A stretch of DNA of 64,000 bases from Streptomyces sp. NBC_00358 (GCF_036099295.1 NZ_CP107976.1:868001-932000); one strand, 5' to 3'; shown: positions 8,507-16,709, counted from the stretch's first letter. Numbers and translations are program-made. The notes: generated by a model not told the origin, from the sequence alone.

Positions 8507-8662
8507 ACGACAGATCCTCCCTGCCCGGCCATCGCGAGGCACAGCCCCTTCACCAATGCATCGGGTGCGAGGACGTATGCCCACCGAGCGGCAGTCGGGC
8601 CGATGCGCTCCCCCGGAGCTGGGAGCCGCGGGTTCGGGGGAAGCGGACGGCCTCCTGGACGG

Positions 8663-9682
8663 TCAGCGGCGTCGCAGTGACGCGTCGAGGAGCGCGGGCG
8701 GAGTGTCGAACTTCTCGTGGGCGGCCAGATCGGTGCCGGGGGCGACGATCGCGTCGATGGCGTCGAGGACGTCGGCCGGGAGCACGGTGTCGGCCGCGGC
8801 GAGCTGCGCGTGCAGGTGGTCCGGCGTACGGGGGCCGACGAGCGCGCTCGTCACGCCGGGGTGCGCCGTCACGAATCCGAGCGCGAGCTGGATCATCGTC
8901 AGACCGGCCGCGTCGGCCACTCGGGCCAGTTCCTCGACGGCGTCGAGCCTGGCCCGGTTGGCGGGGACGGTGGTGTCGAAGCGCTGCGGCATGAACGTCG
9001 AGCGGCTGGTGGTGATCTCCCGGCCCGCACGGACCGCGCCCGACAGCCATCCCGAGGCCAGCGGGCTCCACACCAGCACTCCCAGTCCGTACTCCTGGGT
9101 CACGGGCAGGACGTGCGCCTCGATCCCGCGCTGCAGGATCGAGTAGCTGGGCTGTTCGGTGACGTAGGGCCTCAAGTGGTGCTCGCGGGCGGCCCATTGA
9201 GCCTGCACAAGACGGTGGGCGGGGAAGGTCGAGGAGCCGAAGTGGCGGATCTTTCCCGTGCGTTGCAGGTCGGTCAGGGCCGACAGGGTCTCCTCGTCAC
9301 TGGTGTTCGGGTCCCATCGGTGGATCTGGTAGAGATCCACGTGGTCGACACCGAGACGGCGCAGGCTGTTGTCCAGCTCGGTGACCAGCCAGCGGCGCGA
9401 ACCGCCCCGGTGGTTGCGCTCGTCGCCCATCGGCATGCCCGCCTTCGTGGCCAGCACGATGTCGTCGCGGCGGCCCGCGACGGCTTTGCCGACCATCTCC
9501 TCCGACTCGCCGTCGCTGTACATGTCGGCGGTGTCGATGAGGTTGATCCCGCCGTCGAGCGCGGCGTCGACGATGGCGGTCGCCTCGCTCTGGGTGGTGC
9601 GCCCGATCCTGCCGAAGTTCATCGCGCCCAGCGCGAGGGTGCTGACCTGTATGCCGGTGCGGCCCAAGGTGCGGTACTGCAT
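8663..9682 (-). CDS. Aldo/keto reductase
   Basis: A 339-residue NADPH-dependent oxidoreductase with a TIM-barrel AKR signature: catalytic Asp/Tyr in DTADMYSDGESEE, Lys in LATKAG and His in YQIHRWD. The cofactor-binding C-terminal segment includes SALVGPRTPDHL. This group reduces aldehydes and ketones, or oxidises sugars; its closest style is the YajO/Tas-like AKR branch. GGAG precedes ATG 9682 by 8 nt. It is divergent from a TetR gene (9866), with three palindromic boxes between them, so it is probably the repressor's target, induced by the repressor's ligand. Confidence 0.9.
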   Translation of the reverse strand: MQYRTLGRTGIQVSTLALGAMNFGRIGRTTQSEATAIVDAALDGGINLIDTADMYSDGESEEMVGKAVAGRRDDIVLATKAGMPMGDERNHRGGSRRWLVTELDNSLRRLGVDHVDLYQIHRWDPNTSDEETLSALTDLQRTGKIRHFGSSTFPAHRLVQAQWAAREHHLRPYVTEQPSYSILQRGIEAHVLPVTQEYGLGVLVWSPLASGWLSGAVRAGREITTSRSTFMPQRFDTTVPANRARLDAVEELARVADAAGLTMIQLALGFVTAHPGVTSALVGPRTPDHLHAQLAAADTVLPADVLDAIDAIVAPGTDLAAHEKFDTPPALLDASLRRR

Positions 9683-9761
9683 GGCCGTGTCTCCTCCATG
9701 GCGAATGAAGCGTGGTGGCAGCGTGGATTGGTCGCCGGGTCCCTGGTCTGCCATCATGAAC

Positions 9762-9835
9762 AAACGGAACACCGTCCCGTTTGACGATACGGAACACTGT
9801 TCCCCTTGGCAAGGCGATACGGAACGACGTTCCGT
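9762..9835. promoter_or_regulatory. Three TetR-type operator boxes
   Basis: Three related palindromes built on ACGGAAC/GTTCCGT: 9762-9782 (imperfect, arms AAACGG/CCGTTT), 9789-9803 (GGAAC/GTTCC core) and 9819-9835 (perfect 17-mer centred on A9827). Centres are about 24 and 31 bp apart. They fill the divergent region between the reductase and TetR genes. Confidence 0.65.
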
Positions 9836-9865
9836 TTGATGGACCGGACACGGAGGAGCGACGCG

Positions 9866-10456
9866 ATGAACGACCGCGACGAGACCGCGGGGCAGGCGGC
9901 CCGGCCCCGGCGGGCCGACGCCCGGCGCAACCAGGAGACGCTGCTGGAGGCGGCCTCCGCGGTCTTCGCCACGTCGGGCGTGGAGGCGCCCGTGCGCGAC
10001 ATCGCGGCCCGGGCCGGCGTCGGGACGGCCACGATCTACCGCCACTTCCCCACGCGGGCGGATCTCATCGTCGCCGTCTACCGGCACCAGGTCGAAGCCT
10101 GCGCCGAGGCGGGTCCGGCCCTCCTGGAGACCTCCGCGTCCCCCCATGCCGCGCTGGCGCGATGGATCGACCTCTTCGTCGACTTCCTCGTCACCAAGCA
10201 CGGACTGGCCGCCGTCCTCCAGCCCGACAACACCGGCTTCGACGCCCTGCACACCTACTTCCTGGACCGTCTTCTCCCCGTGTGCGCCCAACTCCTGGAC
10301 GCCGCAGCCCAGTCCGGCGAGATCCGGCCCGGTCCGACCGCCTACCAACTGATGCGCGGCGTCGGGAACCTCTGCATCGGCGCCCACAACGACCCCCGTT
10401 ACGACCCGCGACGCCTGGTCGCACTGCTCATCGAGGGCCTGCGCCGTACCGACTGA
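9866..10456 (+). CDS. TetR/AcrR family transcriptional regulator
   Basis: A 196-residue regulator with an N-terminal TetR helix-turn-helix at about residues 20-66 (NQETLLEAASAVFA, then VRDIAARAGVGTATIYRHF) and an all-helical ligand-binding domain. GGAGGAG about 8 nt before ATG 9866 sets the start; an in-frame upstream start at 9806 would place coding sequence over the third operator box. It is divergent from an aldo/keto reductase gene with three shared operator-like palindromes, so it most likely represses both itself and the reductase. Confidence 0.9.
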   Translation: MNDRDETAGQAARPRRADARRNQETLLEAASAVFATSGVEAPVRDIAARAGVGTATIYRHFPTRADLIVAVYRHQVEACAEAGPALLETSASPHAALARWIDLFVDFLVTKHGLAAVLQPDNTGFDALHTYFLDRLLPVCAQLLDAAAQSGEIRPGPTAYQLMRGVGNLCIGAHNDPRYDPRRLVALLIEGLRRTD

Positions 10457-10550
10457 CCACCGCTCCGCCCGGTCCCGCCGGTCTCGCTAGCTCTCCCTCG
10501 AACTCACCTGAACTCCCCTACCGGACAACGGAGTTCATGACATCGGTCCT

Positions 10551-11309
10551 CTAGAGCGCCACCAGTCGGCCGCTACGGCCCCGCAGACGGACAGAAGCCA
10601 GGGCACCGCAGATCAGCGCCACGCACAGGAGCGTTCCGCAGGCCGCCGCCACCGTGTACGTGTCGCCGCCGAGAGCGGCGCGCACGCCCCGCGCGGCCCA
10701 GTAGCCGGGCGAGGCCGGGGCCGCGTCCGAGACCCAGGCCGGCAGCGCGTCGAGCGGGACGAGCGCGCCGCCGACGCTGCTCAGCAGCATGCCGCCGATG
10801 TCGAAGGCGGCCGAGAGCGCGCCCGCACTACGGACGAGCACGCCGATCAGCGTGCCGATTCCGAGCAGGGCGCAGCTCCAGCTCAGCAGGACACCGAGCA
10901 GCAGGAACGGGTACGGGACGCGCAGGCCGAAGACGCACACACCGAAGCCGACGATGAGGAACTGCTGGACGAGCAGGGCCGCGAAGGCCGGGACGACCTT
11001 GCCGACGAGCAGTTCCGCGGGGCGCAGCGCGGTGGCGCGCAGCCGGTCCCAGGTGCGGCCCAGCCGTTCGGTGAGGACCGCGCTGCCGCAGATGCCGAGG
11101 GCGAGCAGCGAGAAGGTGACCAGCGTGCCGACGACCGCCTGTTCCGTGCCGGCCGTGCGGCCCTGCCCGGACACGTAGAGCGGTCGCAGCAGCGTGACGA
11201 AGACCAGCGGCAGGATCATCCTGCTCAGCACCGGGCCGGGTTCGCGCACCATCAGCAGCAGGTTGTGGCGCATCAGCACGGCCAGGCGGGCGGCGGACTC
11301 ACGCGGCAT
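10551..11309 (-). CDS. ABC-2 type transporter permease
   Basis: A 252-residue membrane protein with about six helices and the layout of ABC-2/DrrB-like permeases: a cytoplasmic N-terminus (ARLAVLMRHNLLLMVREPG), the helix pair around residues 25-80, a coupling segment (ERLGRTWDRLRATALRPAELLVGK) and C-terminal helices. It would pair with the ATPase encoded just upstream, whose stop codon overlaps this start by 11 nt (ATG 11309 versus ATPase end 11299), so translation is coupled. DrrAB-type pairs export drugs or lipids. The substrate cannot be told from sequence. Confidence 0.9.
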   Translation of the reverse strand: MPRESAARLAVLMRHNLLLMVREPGPVLSRMILPLVFVTLLRPLYVSGQGRTAGTEQAVVGTLVTFSLLALGICGSAVLTERLGRTWDRLRATALRPAELLVGKVVPAFAALLVQQFLIVGFGVCVFGLRVPYPFLLLGVLLSWSCALLGIGTLIGVLVRSAGALSAAFDIGGMLLSSVGGALVPLDALPAWVSDAAPASPGYWAARGVRAALGGDTYTVAAACGTLLCVALICGALASVRLRGRSGRLVAL

Positions 11310-12177
11310 CGCGGACCTCCGTCCCGGTCGCGGTCGCCGCGGTCTCCATGGACCGGTAGAGGTCGTCCAGGCCCGGGCGGTGAACGTCGACGGACGTGGG
11401 GGTACGGCCCGAGGCGAGAAGCGCCGCCAGATCCGCGCCGGGGTCCGTGGTCGGGAGTCGCAGTTCGGGTTCGGCCGGGTCGGCGAACGTGACCCTGAGT
11501 TCGCCGGGCAGGTGGCGGGTGAGCTCCGTCCGGGTACCGCGCGCGATGATCCGCCCGTCCCGGGCGAGAGCCAGTGTGGCATCGAGATCGACGAGCTCCG
11601 GCAGGTAGTGGGTCGTGTAGACGACGGCGGCGCCCGCCTCGGCCCGTGCCCTGACGGCGCTCAGCAGGGCCGAGCGTGTTTCCGGATCGGCTCCCGCGGT
11701 CGGTTCGTCCAGCAGCAGGAGCGGCGGCGAGCCGACCATGGCGGTGGCCGCCTGGACCCGGCGGCGCTGGCCTCCGGACAGGGCGGCCACGGGCCGGTCC
11801 GTCACGGCCGTCAGGTGGAGTTCGTCCAGGACCCGGGCGATCTCCGCGTCCCGGTGCCGCCCCCGCAGCCCCGCCAGCCCGGCGAACAGCCGCACGTTCT
11901 CCCGCACGGTGGCCGCGCCGTACAGGGCCGACTCCTGCGGAGCCATGCCGAGGAACCGCCGTGCGGCCCGGCCGGCACTCAGCGCGTCGAGCGCGGCGAT
12001 GGTGACCCGGCCGGCGTCGGGACGTACGAGACCGGCGACGATCTCGACGAAAGTGGTCTTGCCGGCACCGTTGTGACCGATCAGGCCCACGATCTCGCCG
12101 GCCGGGACCGTCAGGTCGAAGCCGTCGAGCGCGCGACGCGGGCCGTAGCGCTTCACCAGTCCCTCTGCGATCAACAT
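11299..12177 (-). CDS. ABC transporter ATP-binding protein (DrrA-like)
   Basis: A 292-residue ATPase: Walker A GHNGAGKTT near residue 34, signature LSGGQRRRVQ, Walker B LLLLDEPTAGADPE, H-loop TTHY. The 80-residue C-terminal extension is typical of DrrA/daunorubicin-resistance ATPases that energise ABC-2 permeases. ATG 12177 follows GGAGGACGG. It forms a two-gene operon with the overlapping permease gene and is divergent from the TetR gene at 12239, whose operator boxes lie in between. The usual logic would be drug-inducible export: repressor off, exporter on. Confidence 0.92.
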   Translation of the reverse strand: MLIAEGLVKRYGPRRALDGFDLTVPAGEIVGLIGHNGAGKTTFVEIVAGLVRPDAGRVTIAALDALSAGRAARRFLGMAPQESALYGAATVRENVRLFAGLAGLRGRHRDAEIARVLDELHLTAVTDRPVAALSGGQRRRVQAATAMVGSPPLLLLDEPTAGADPETRSALLSAVRARAEAGAAVVYTTHYLPELVDLDATLALARDGRIIARGTRTELTRHLPGELRVTFADPAEPELRLPTTDPGADLAALLASGRTPTSVDVHRPGLDDLYRSMETAATATGTEVRDAA

Positions 12178-12194
12178 CCGTCCTCCATGACGTC

Positions 12195-12236
12195 TACGGC
12201 GTACACGTATACGCCGTACACGTCTACACTGTAGAC
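12195..12236. promoter_or_regulatory. Two palindromic operators overlapping the TetR promoter
   Basis: A 24-bp near-perfect palindrome (12195-12218, arms TACGGCGTA/TACGCCGTA) and a perfect 15-mer (12222-12236, GTCTACA C TGTAGAC). The second contains TACACT, a -10-like hexamer 8 nt before ATG 12239. Repressor bound there would block the regulator's own, probably leaderless, promoter. Confidence 0.65.
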
Positions 12237-12238
12237 CC

Positions 12239-12868
12239 ATGAGTGGCAGGCGGGAAGAGATCCTGGACGCGGCACTGGACATCGCCGACGAGCACGGCGT
12301 CGACGCGGTCTCGATGCGCACGGTGGCGGATCGCGTCGGTGTGACACCGATGGCGCTGTACCGGCACGTCAAGGACAAGGCAGCGCTGCTGGACGCGATG
12401 GTCGGACGCCTGCTCACCGCTCTGCTGCCGGCCGATCCGGCCGAGGATCAGACCTGGGACGAAAGGCTGGACGCCCTCGCGCACGCCTGCCGGAAGGTGA
12501 CCCGGCAACACCCCTGGTCCGCCCACCTGCTCTTCTCCCGGCCCGCGGTCACCCCGGACGCCCTGCGAGCGGTGGACATCATCTACACCGCCCTCATCGA
12601 AGCCGGGGTGCCCGAACCCGAGGTCCCCCGGCTGGAGAGGCTGGTCAGCACCTTCGTCATCGGTTTCGCCGCCTCGGAGGCCGCGGGCCGCTTCACGCCC
12701 GGCGTCCTCGACCCGCGCGGCCGTCGCGGTCACCTCCCGGACAGCGAACTGCCCGGCCACCGCGCGCTCGGGCCGTGGCTGGACCTGCCCGTCGACCTCA
12801 CGACGGAGTTCGAGGCCGATCTCGCCGACATCCGGCGACTGGTCGAGGCGGTCGCACGGCGCAGGTGA
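12239..12868 (+). CDS. TetR family regulator with TetR_C domain
   Basis: A 209-residue regulator. The helix-turn-helix covers about residues 5-48 (REEILDAALDIADEHG, then MRTVADRVGVTPMALYRHV). The C-terminal half resembles the tetracycline-repressor C-terminal class (ALAHACRKVTRQHPWSAHLL). It is divergent from the DrrAB-like exporter genes and overlapped by two palindromes, so it probably represses both. No Shine-Dalgarno precedes ATG 12239, and TACACT 8 nt upstream suggests a leaderless message. Confidence 0.9.
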   Translation: MSGRREEILDAALDIADEHGVDAVSMRTVADRVGVTPMALYRHVKDKAALLDAMVGRLLTALLPADPAEDQTWDERLDALAHACRKVTRQHPWSAHLLFSRPAVTPDALRAVDIIYTALIEAGVPEPEVPRLERLVSTFVIGFAASEAAGRFTPGVLDPRGRRGHLPDSELPGHRALGPWLDLPVDLTTEFEADLADIRRLVEAVARRR

Positions 12869-12886
12869 CCAGCGCCGACGGTGCGC

Positions 12887-12990
12887 CGCGCCGGACGGGT
12901 GCCACACACGGTTCAGGCCGGACGGGTGCCACATACGGTTCGCGCCGGACGGGTGCCACGCACACGGTTCGCGCCGGACGGGCCGCTCCG
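12887..12990. repeat. Minisatellite of about 26-29 bp, 3.5 copies
   Basis: Tandem units beginning GCCGGACGGGTGCCAC and ending ACGGTTC, repeated three times with small length changes plus a partial fourth (GCGCCGGACGGG). It lies directly beside the PucR/permease deletion scar. It is open in several frames, but none looks like a real protein. Confidence 0.75.
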
Positions 12991-13008
12991 GTGCGCGGGA
13001 GGGGCCGC

Positions 13009-13137
13009 TCAGTCGGTGAGGCCCAGCGCTCCCGCCGCCTGGATCGCCAGCCAGACCTCGGCCAGGGCCCCCGTCGACGTCAGATCACGGTCGGCGAGAG
13101 CGCCGAAGCGGCGCAGCCGGTAGGCCAGGGTGTTGGC
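13009..13137 (-). pseudogene. PucR-type regulator, C-terminal remnant
   Basis: Only the last 43 or so codons remain. They contain the PucR C-terminal helix-turn-helix signature (NTLAYRLRRFGALADRDL, then WLAIQAAGAL) and end in TGA at 13009. The whole N-terminal and central part is gone. The remnant abuts, nose to nose, the truncated permease at about 13132-13141. PucR regulators commonly control purine, amine or amino-acid catabolism genes next to them. Confidence 0.75.
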
Positions 13138-13683
13138 TTCAACCGCGTCCAGGCCACCTTCTTCATCGGTGTCCTGTCCATCGGATTCATCTTCCTCGGC
13201 CGCTTCGCGCTCAACCTCACGCAGTCCATCTCCACCTTCGCCACGCTGATCATCACCTGCACCGCACCGTGGATGGTCGTCATGGCGCTCGGCTACGTGA
13301 CCCGGCGCGGCTGGTACGACGCCGAGGCGCTGCAGGTCTTCAACCGGCGTCAGCGCGGCGGCCGCTACTGGTTCGCGCACGGCTGGAACTGGCGCGGCAT
13401 GGGCACCTGGATCGTCAGCGCGGTCGTGGCACTCCTCTTCACCAACCTGCCGGGCCAGTTCGTCGGCCCGCTGGGCAACCTCGCGAACGGCGCGGACATC
13501 TCGCTGCCGGTCGGCCTCGCCCTGGCCGTCGTCCTCTACCTCGCCGCGCTCGTCGTGTTCCCCGAGCCGCGCGCCGTGTTCGGTCCGGCCGGACCGCGCC
13601 TCGTCCCGGTGTCCGACGCCGACGTCGCGCCGATCACCGGTGGCGCCGAGGAGATGACCCCCGAGCCCGCCGCGGCCCGCTGA
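13132..13683 (+). pseudogene. NCS1 purine/cytosine-type permease, C-terminal remnant
   Basis: About 184 codons survive, encoding the last membrane helices of an NCS1 (cytosine/purine/allantoin) permease: FLGRFALNLTQSISTFATL, then APWMVVMALGYVTRRGWYDA, then VFNRRQRGGRYWFAHGWNWR and two more helices. Intact members have about 12 helices and 450-500 residues, so more than half is missing. The frame runs open upstream through the minisatellite but without homology. It sits upstream of an NTF2-like gene and an aldehyde dehydrogenase gene, which look intact. Confidence 0.8.
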
Positions 13684-13757
13684 GTCCCCGCCGTCACCGA
13701 CACCCCCGACCGGGCGCCCGGTCCTGACCACCGGGCGCCCCTCACCAGGAGCCGTGC

Positions 13758-14159
13758 ATGAGCACCACCACCGTCCAGGAGATCCGGTCCGCCGCGGACG
13801 CGCTCGTCGCCGCCTTCGCCGAGGGCCGCCTCGACGACTACTTCGGCGCCTTCGCCCCGGACGCGACGTTCGTCTTCCACACCACACCGCAGCGGCTCGG
13901 CTCCACGGCCGAGTACCGCGCCCTGTGGCAGCAGTGGGTGGAGGAGGACGGTTTCCGCATCCTCGGCTGCACCTCGTCGGCACAGTTGATCCAGCCCTTC
14001 GGCGACACGGCCGTCTTCAGCCACGACGTGGAGACGCGGGTCGCCACCAACGCCGGCGCGGAGACGGTCCACGAGCGGGAGACCATCGTCTTCGCCCGCT
14101 CCGAGGACGGCACCTGGCCCGCCGTCCACGAGCACCTGTCCCCCCGTACCGCAGCCTGA
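13758..14159 (+). CDS. NTF2/SnoaL-like domain protein
   Basis: A 133-residue protein with the cone-shaped NTF2-like fold signature: N-terminal helices (RSAADALVAAFAEGRLDDYF), FAPDATFVFH, a middle WQQWVEED helix and C-terminal strands with a conserved W/H pattern (GTWPAVHEHLSP). Members are small isomerases, dehydratases or binding proteins. AGGAG lies 8 nt before ATG 13758. It is 16 bp upstream of the aldehyde dehydrogenase and in the same direction, so it was probably part of the catabolic operon served by the broken permease. It appears intact, but its native promoter may have been deleted. Confidence 0.8.
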   Translation: MSTTTVQEIRSAADALVAAFAEGRLDDYFGAFAPDATFVFHTTPQRLGSTAEYRALWQQWVEEDGFRILGCTSSAQLIQPFGDTAVFSHDVETRVATNAGAETVHERETIVFARSEDGTWPAVHEHLSPRTAA

Positions 14160-14175
14160 CCAGGAGAGACGTTCC

Positions 14176-15615
14176 ATGAGCAGCACGTTCCGCAACTACA
14201 TCGACGGCGCCTTCGCGGATGCCGCCGACGGCCGGACGCTCGATGTGGTGGACCCCACCACCGGTGACGTCTACGCGACCTCCCCGCTGTCGGGCGCGGC
14301 CGATGTCGACGCGGCGATGGCGGCCGCGGCCGCGGCGTTCCCCGTCTGGCGCGACGCGACCCCGTCCGTGCGCCAGCGCGCCCTGCTGAAGATCGCCGAC
14401 GCGATGGAGGCACGGGCCGAGGAACTGGTCGCCGCGGAGAGCCGGGACACCGGCAAGCCGCTGCACCTCACCCTCAGCGAGGAGCTCGGCCCGGCGATCG
14501 ACCAGGTCCGCTTCTTCGCGGGCGCGGCCCGGATGCTGGAGGGCCGCTCGGCCGGCGAGTACATGGAGGGGATGACCTCGATCGTCCGCCGCGAGCCGGT
14601 CGGTGTGTGCGCCCAGGTCGCGCTGTGGAACTACCCCCTGCTGATGGCGGTGTGGAAGTTCGCACCGGCGCTCGCGGCGGGCAACGCGGTGGTCCTCAAG
14701 CCCTCGGACACCACTCCGGCCTCCACGGTGCTGATCGCGGAGATCATCGGCGGTGTGCTGGAGGAGCTGGACCTGCCCCGGGGCATTTTCAACGTCGTCT
14801 GCGGCGACCGCGAGACCGGCCGGCTGATGGTGGAGCACCCGACCCCGGCGATGGCCTCCATCACGGGTTCGGTGCGCGCGGGCATCCAGGTCGCGCAGAG
14901 CGCGGCCAAGGACGTCAAGCGGGTCCACCTGGAGCTCGGCGGCAAGGCTCCGGCCGTGGTCTTCGAGGACGCCGACCTGGCGAAGGCGGTCGAGGACCTG
15001 GTGGTCGGCGGCTTCTTCAACGCCGGCCAGGACTGCACGGCCGCGACCCGCGTCCTGGTCCACGAGTCGGTCCACGACGAGTTCGTCGCCGCCCTCGCCA
15101 AGGCCGCGGCCGGGACGAAGACCGGGCAGCCGGACGACGAGGACGTTCTCTACGGCCCGCTGAACAACGCCAACCAGCTCGCCCAGGTCAGCGGCTTCAT
15201 CGAGCGGCTGCCCGGACACGCGAAGGTCGAGGCGGGCGGTCACCGGGTCGGCGACAAGGGATACTTCTACGCCCCGACCGTCGTCTCGGGCCTGAAGCAG
15301 GACGACGAGATCGTCCAGAACGAGGTCTTCGGCCCGGTCATGACCGTCCAGTCGTTCACGGACGAGGCCCAGGCCGTCGCGTTCGCCAACGGCATCGACT
15401 ACGCGCTGGCCTCCTCGGTGTGGACCAAGGACCACGCGCGGGCGATGCGGATGTCGAAGAACCTCGACTTCGGCTGCGTGTGGATCAACACGCACATGGC
15501 ACTCGTCGCCGAGATGCCGCACGGCGGGTTCAAGCGGTCCGGCTACGGCAAGGACCTCTCCGCGTACGGCTTCGAGGACTACACCCGGATCAAGCACGTC
15601 ATGACGTCGCTCTGA
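14176..15615 (+). CDS. NAD-dependent aldehyde dehydrogenase (aminobutyraldehyde/betaine-aldehyde type)
   Basis: A 479-residue cytoplasmic enzyme with catalytic Cys287 in FNAGQDCTAATR and Glu253 in LELGGKAP; the NAD-binding GSVRAGIQ segment precedes these. Sequence style (YMEGMTSIVRREPVGVCAQV, EMPHGGFKRSGYGKDLS) places it with the gamma-aminobutyraldehyde or betaine-aldehyde dehydrogenases that oxidise amine-derived aldehydes. AGGAGAG precedes the ATG. It forms a two-gene unit with the NTF2-like gene, downstream of the truncated permease and PucR. That context fits amine or nucleobase catabolism, inferred from neighbours only. Confidence 0.9.
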   Translation: MSSTFRNYIDGAFADAADGRTLDVVDPTTGDVYATSPLSGAADVDAAMAAAAAAFPVWRDATPSVRQRALLKIADAMEARAEELVAAESRDTGKPLHLTLSEELGPAIDQVRFFAGAARMLEGRSAGEYMEGMTSIVRREPVGVCAQVALWNYPLLMAVWKFAPALAAGNAVVLKPSDTTPASTVLIAEIIGGVLEELDLPRGIFNVVCGDRETGRLMVEHPTPAMASITGSVRAGIQVAQSAAKDVKRVHLELGGKAPAVVFEDADLAKAVEDLVVGGFFNAGQDCTAATRVLVHESVHDEFVAALAKAAAGTKTGQPDDEDVLYGPLNNANQLAQVSGFIERLPGHAKVEAGGHRVGDKGYFYAPTVVSGLKQDDEIVQNEVFGPVMTVQSFTDEAQAVAFANGIDYALASSVWTKDHARAMRMSKNLDFGCVWINTHMALVAEMPHGGFKRSGYGKDLSAYGFEDYTRIKHVMTSL

Positions 15616-15631
15616 CCGGATGTTCCGACGG

Positions 15632-15672
15632 CGGAGGGGTGAACGCGGCGAAGCCCCGCGTTCACCCCTCCG
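15632..15672. terminator. Bidirectional terminator hairpin
   Basis: Perfect 17-bp stem (15632-15648 with 15656-15672) and a 7-nt loop between two convergent genes. It can serve both the aldehyde dehydrogenase and the lyase gene. Confidence 0.85.
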
Positions 15673-15688
15673 TCATGTGCGACGACCG

Positions 15689-16465
15689 TCAGCCGTGCGA
15701 GACGTTCAGACCGTAGAAGGCGACTCGCGCCCCCTTCGTGGTGCTGTCGGAGGACGACTGGTTGTACGAGCCGGCCTTGAAGTACTGCTTGTAGGGGAAG
15801 AACGACGACGGTATCGAGTAGTGGGTGGTGCTGCCGTTGACGGTCAGGTCGACGGTGTTGCCGCCGGAGACGGCGATCGTGTAGGTCCAGGTCTTGCCGA
15901 CCGCCACATGCCCCACCGTGTGGGTCGTCTGTCCGCCGGACGGCGAGTTCTCGGTGCCGAGGACGATGTCGCCGCTGGAGCGGTAGTACAGCTCCACCAG
16001 CGGTTTGGTGGACGATCCGCCGGAGCCGAGGTGGATCTGGCCGACACACACGTTGGACGTCACCGACACCACCCGCAGTGTCGCGCTCAGCCGGTGACTG
16101 CCGCTCAGCGACCAGTCCGCCGCGCTGCCGCTGCGGTTCATCTCCCGCAGCTCGGAGCGGGCGTAGGACGAGTTCGGCGTCGTGACGCCCTTCTCCGGTG
16201 CCCAGAAGGTCATCGCGCCGTCGCGGGTGTCGGTGTAGAAGTACGCGTCCTGGTAGCCGTTCGCCCCCTGCAGACGGGCTGAGGAGATGGTGGTGGGCGA
16301 ACCCGGGGAGCCCACGGGCTCCTGAAGCTGCCAGACGGACAGGTCGAAGTTTCCGCCGGGCGCGACGTTCGGGTCGGCGGCGCCGGCACTGGAGGTGCCC
16401 AGGACGGTCACCGCGGCGACGAAGCCCGCGACGGTGATCGCCGTCAGAAGCCTGGATCGGGTCAT
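15689..16465 (-). CDS. Secreted polysaccharide lyase family 7 (alginate-lyase-like)
   Basis: A 258-residue secreted protein: a Sec signal of about 29 residues ending in SAGA, then a beta-jelly-roll with all three PL7 hallmark motifs, RSELREM (103-109), QIH (143-145) and YFKAGSYNQ (about 232-240). The motif Arg, Gln, His and Tyr residues are the catalytic and binding set in alginate lyases, which cleave mannuronate/guluronate polymers by beta-elimination; QIH rather than QVH is associated in the family with guluronate or mixed preference. No other uronate gene lies nearby. A cluster of GTTCAC half-sites lies about 95-130 bp upstream and is likely regulatory. Confidence 0.88.
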   Translation of the reverse strand: MTRSRLLTAITVAGFVAAVTVLGTSSAGAADPNVAPGGNFDLSVWQLQEPVGSPGSPTTISSARLQGANGYQDAYFYTDTRDGAMTFWAPEKGVTTPNSSYARSELREMNRSGSAADWSLSGSHRLSATLRVVSVTSNVCVGQIHLGSGGSSTKPLVELYYRSSGDIVLGTENSPSGGQTTHTVGHVAVGKTWTYTIAVSGGNTVDLTVNGSTTHYSIPSSFFPYKQYFKAGSYNQSSSDSTTKGARVAFYGLNVSHG

Positions 16466-16558
16466 GTTGACGTCCTTCGCTGATCGTGGGGGAAGAGAAG
16501 GTCGGCAGACTGCGCCGGGCGTCCCGGAGGCGGAGGGCACCTCCGAGAGGATGGCGAT

Positions 16559-16593
16559 GTTCACATGGGTGAACAATAGGTTCACCTGTGAAC
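16559..16593. promoter_or_regulatory. Four alternating GTTCAC/GTGAAC half-sites
   Basis: GTTCAC at 16559 and 16580 and GTGAAC at 16569 and 16588 give nested inverted repeats, upstream of the lyase gene (start 16465, minus strand). This looks like a multi-site operator for a dimeric repressor; which protein binds is unknown. Confidence 0.6.
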
Positions 16594-16703
16594 GAGTGCG
16601 TGCCGTGACCGTAAAGGTCTGAACCATCGCCGTCAAGGGGTCGCGCGAGGACCCGGGCGTCGCGGCCCGCTCGGCCTGAAGGCCCGTCAGCGTCCGCGCC
16701 GGG

Positions 16704-16709
16704 TAGCCT
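16704..16709 (+). promoter_or_regulatory. -10-like hexamer for a leaderless start
   Basis: TAGCCT lies 7 nt before GTG 16717, with no Shine-Dalgarno between them. Confidence 0.45.

Noticed and set aside
10510..10536. GAACTCC/GGAGTTC hairpin between convergent TetR and permease genes.
   Set aside because: Only 7 bp with a 13-nt loop; too weak to call a terminator.
12775..13683. Treating the whole open frame as one 302-residue protein.
   Set aside because: Its first 119 codons are shadow of the TetR gene and the minisatellite; only the last 184 match a permease.
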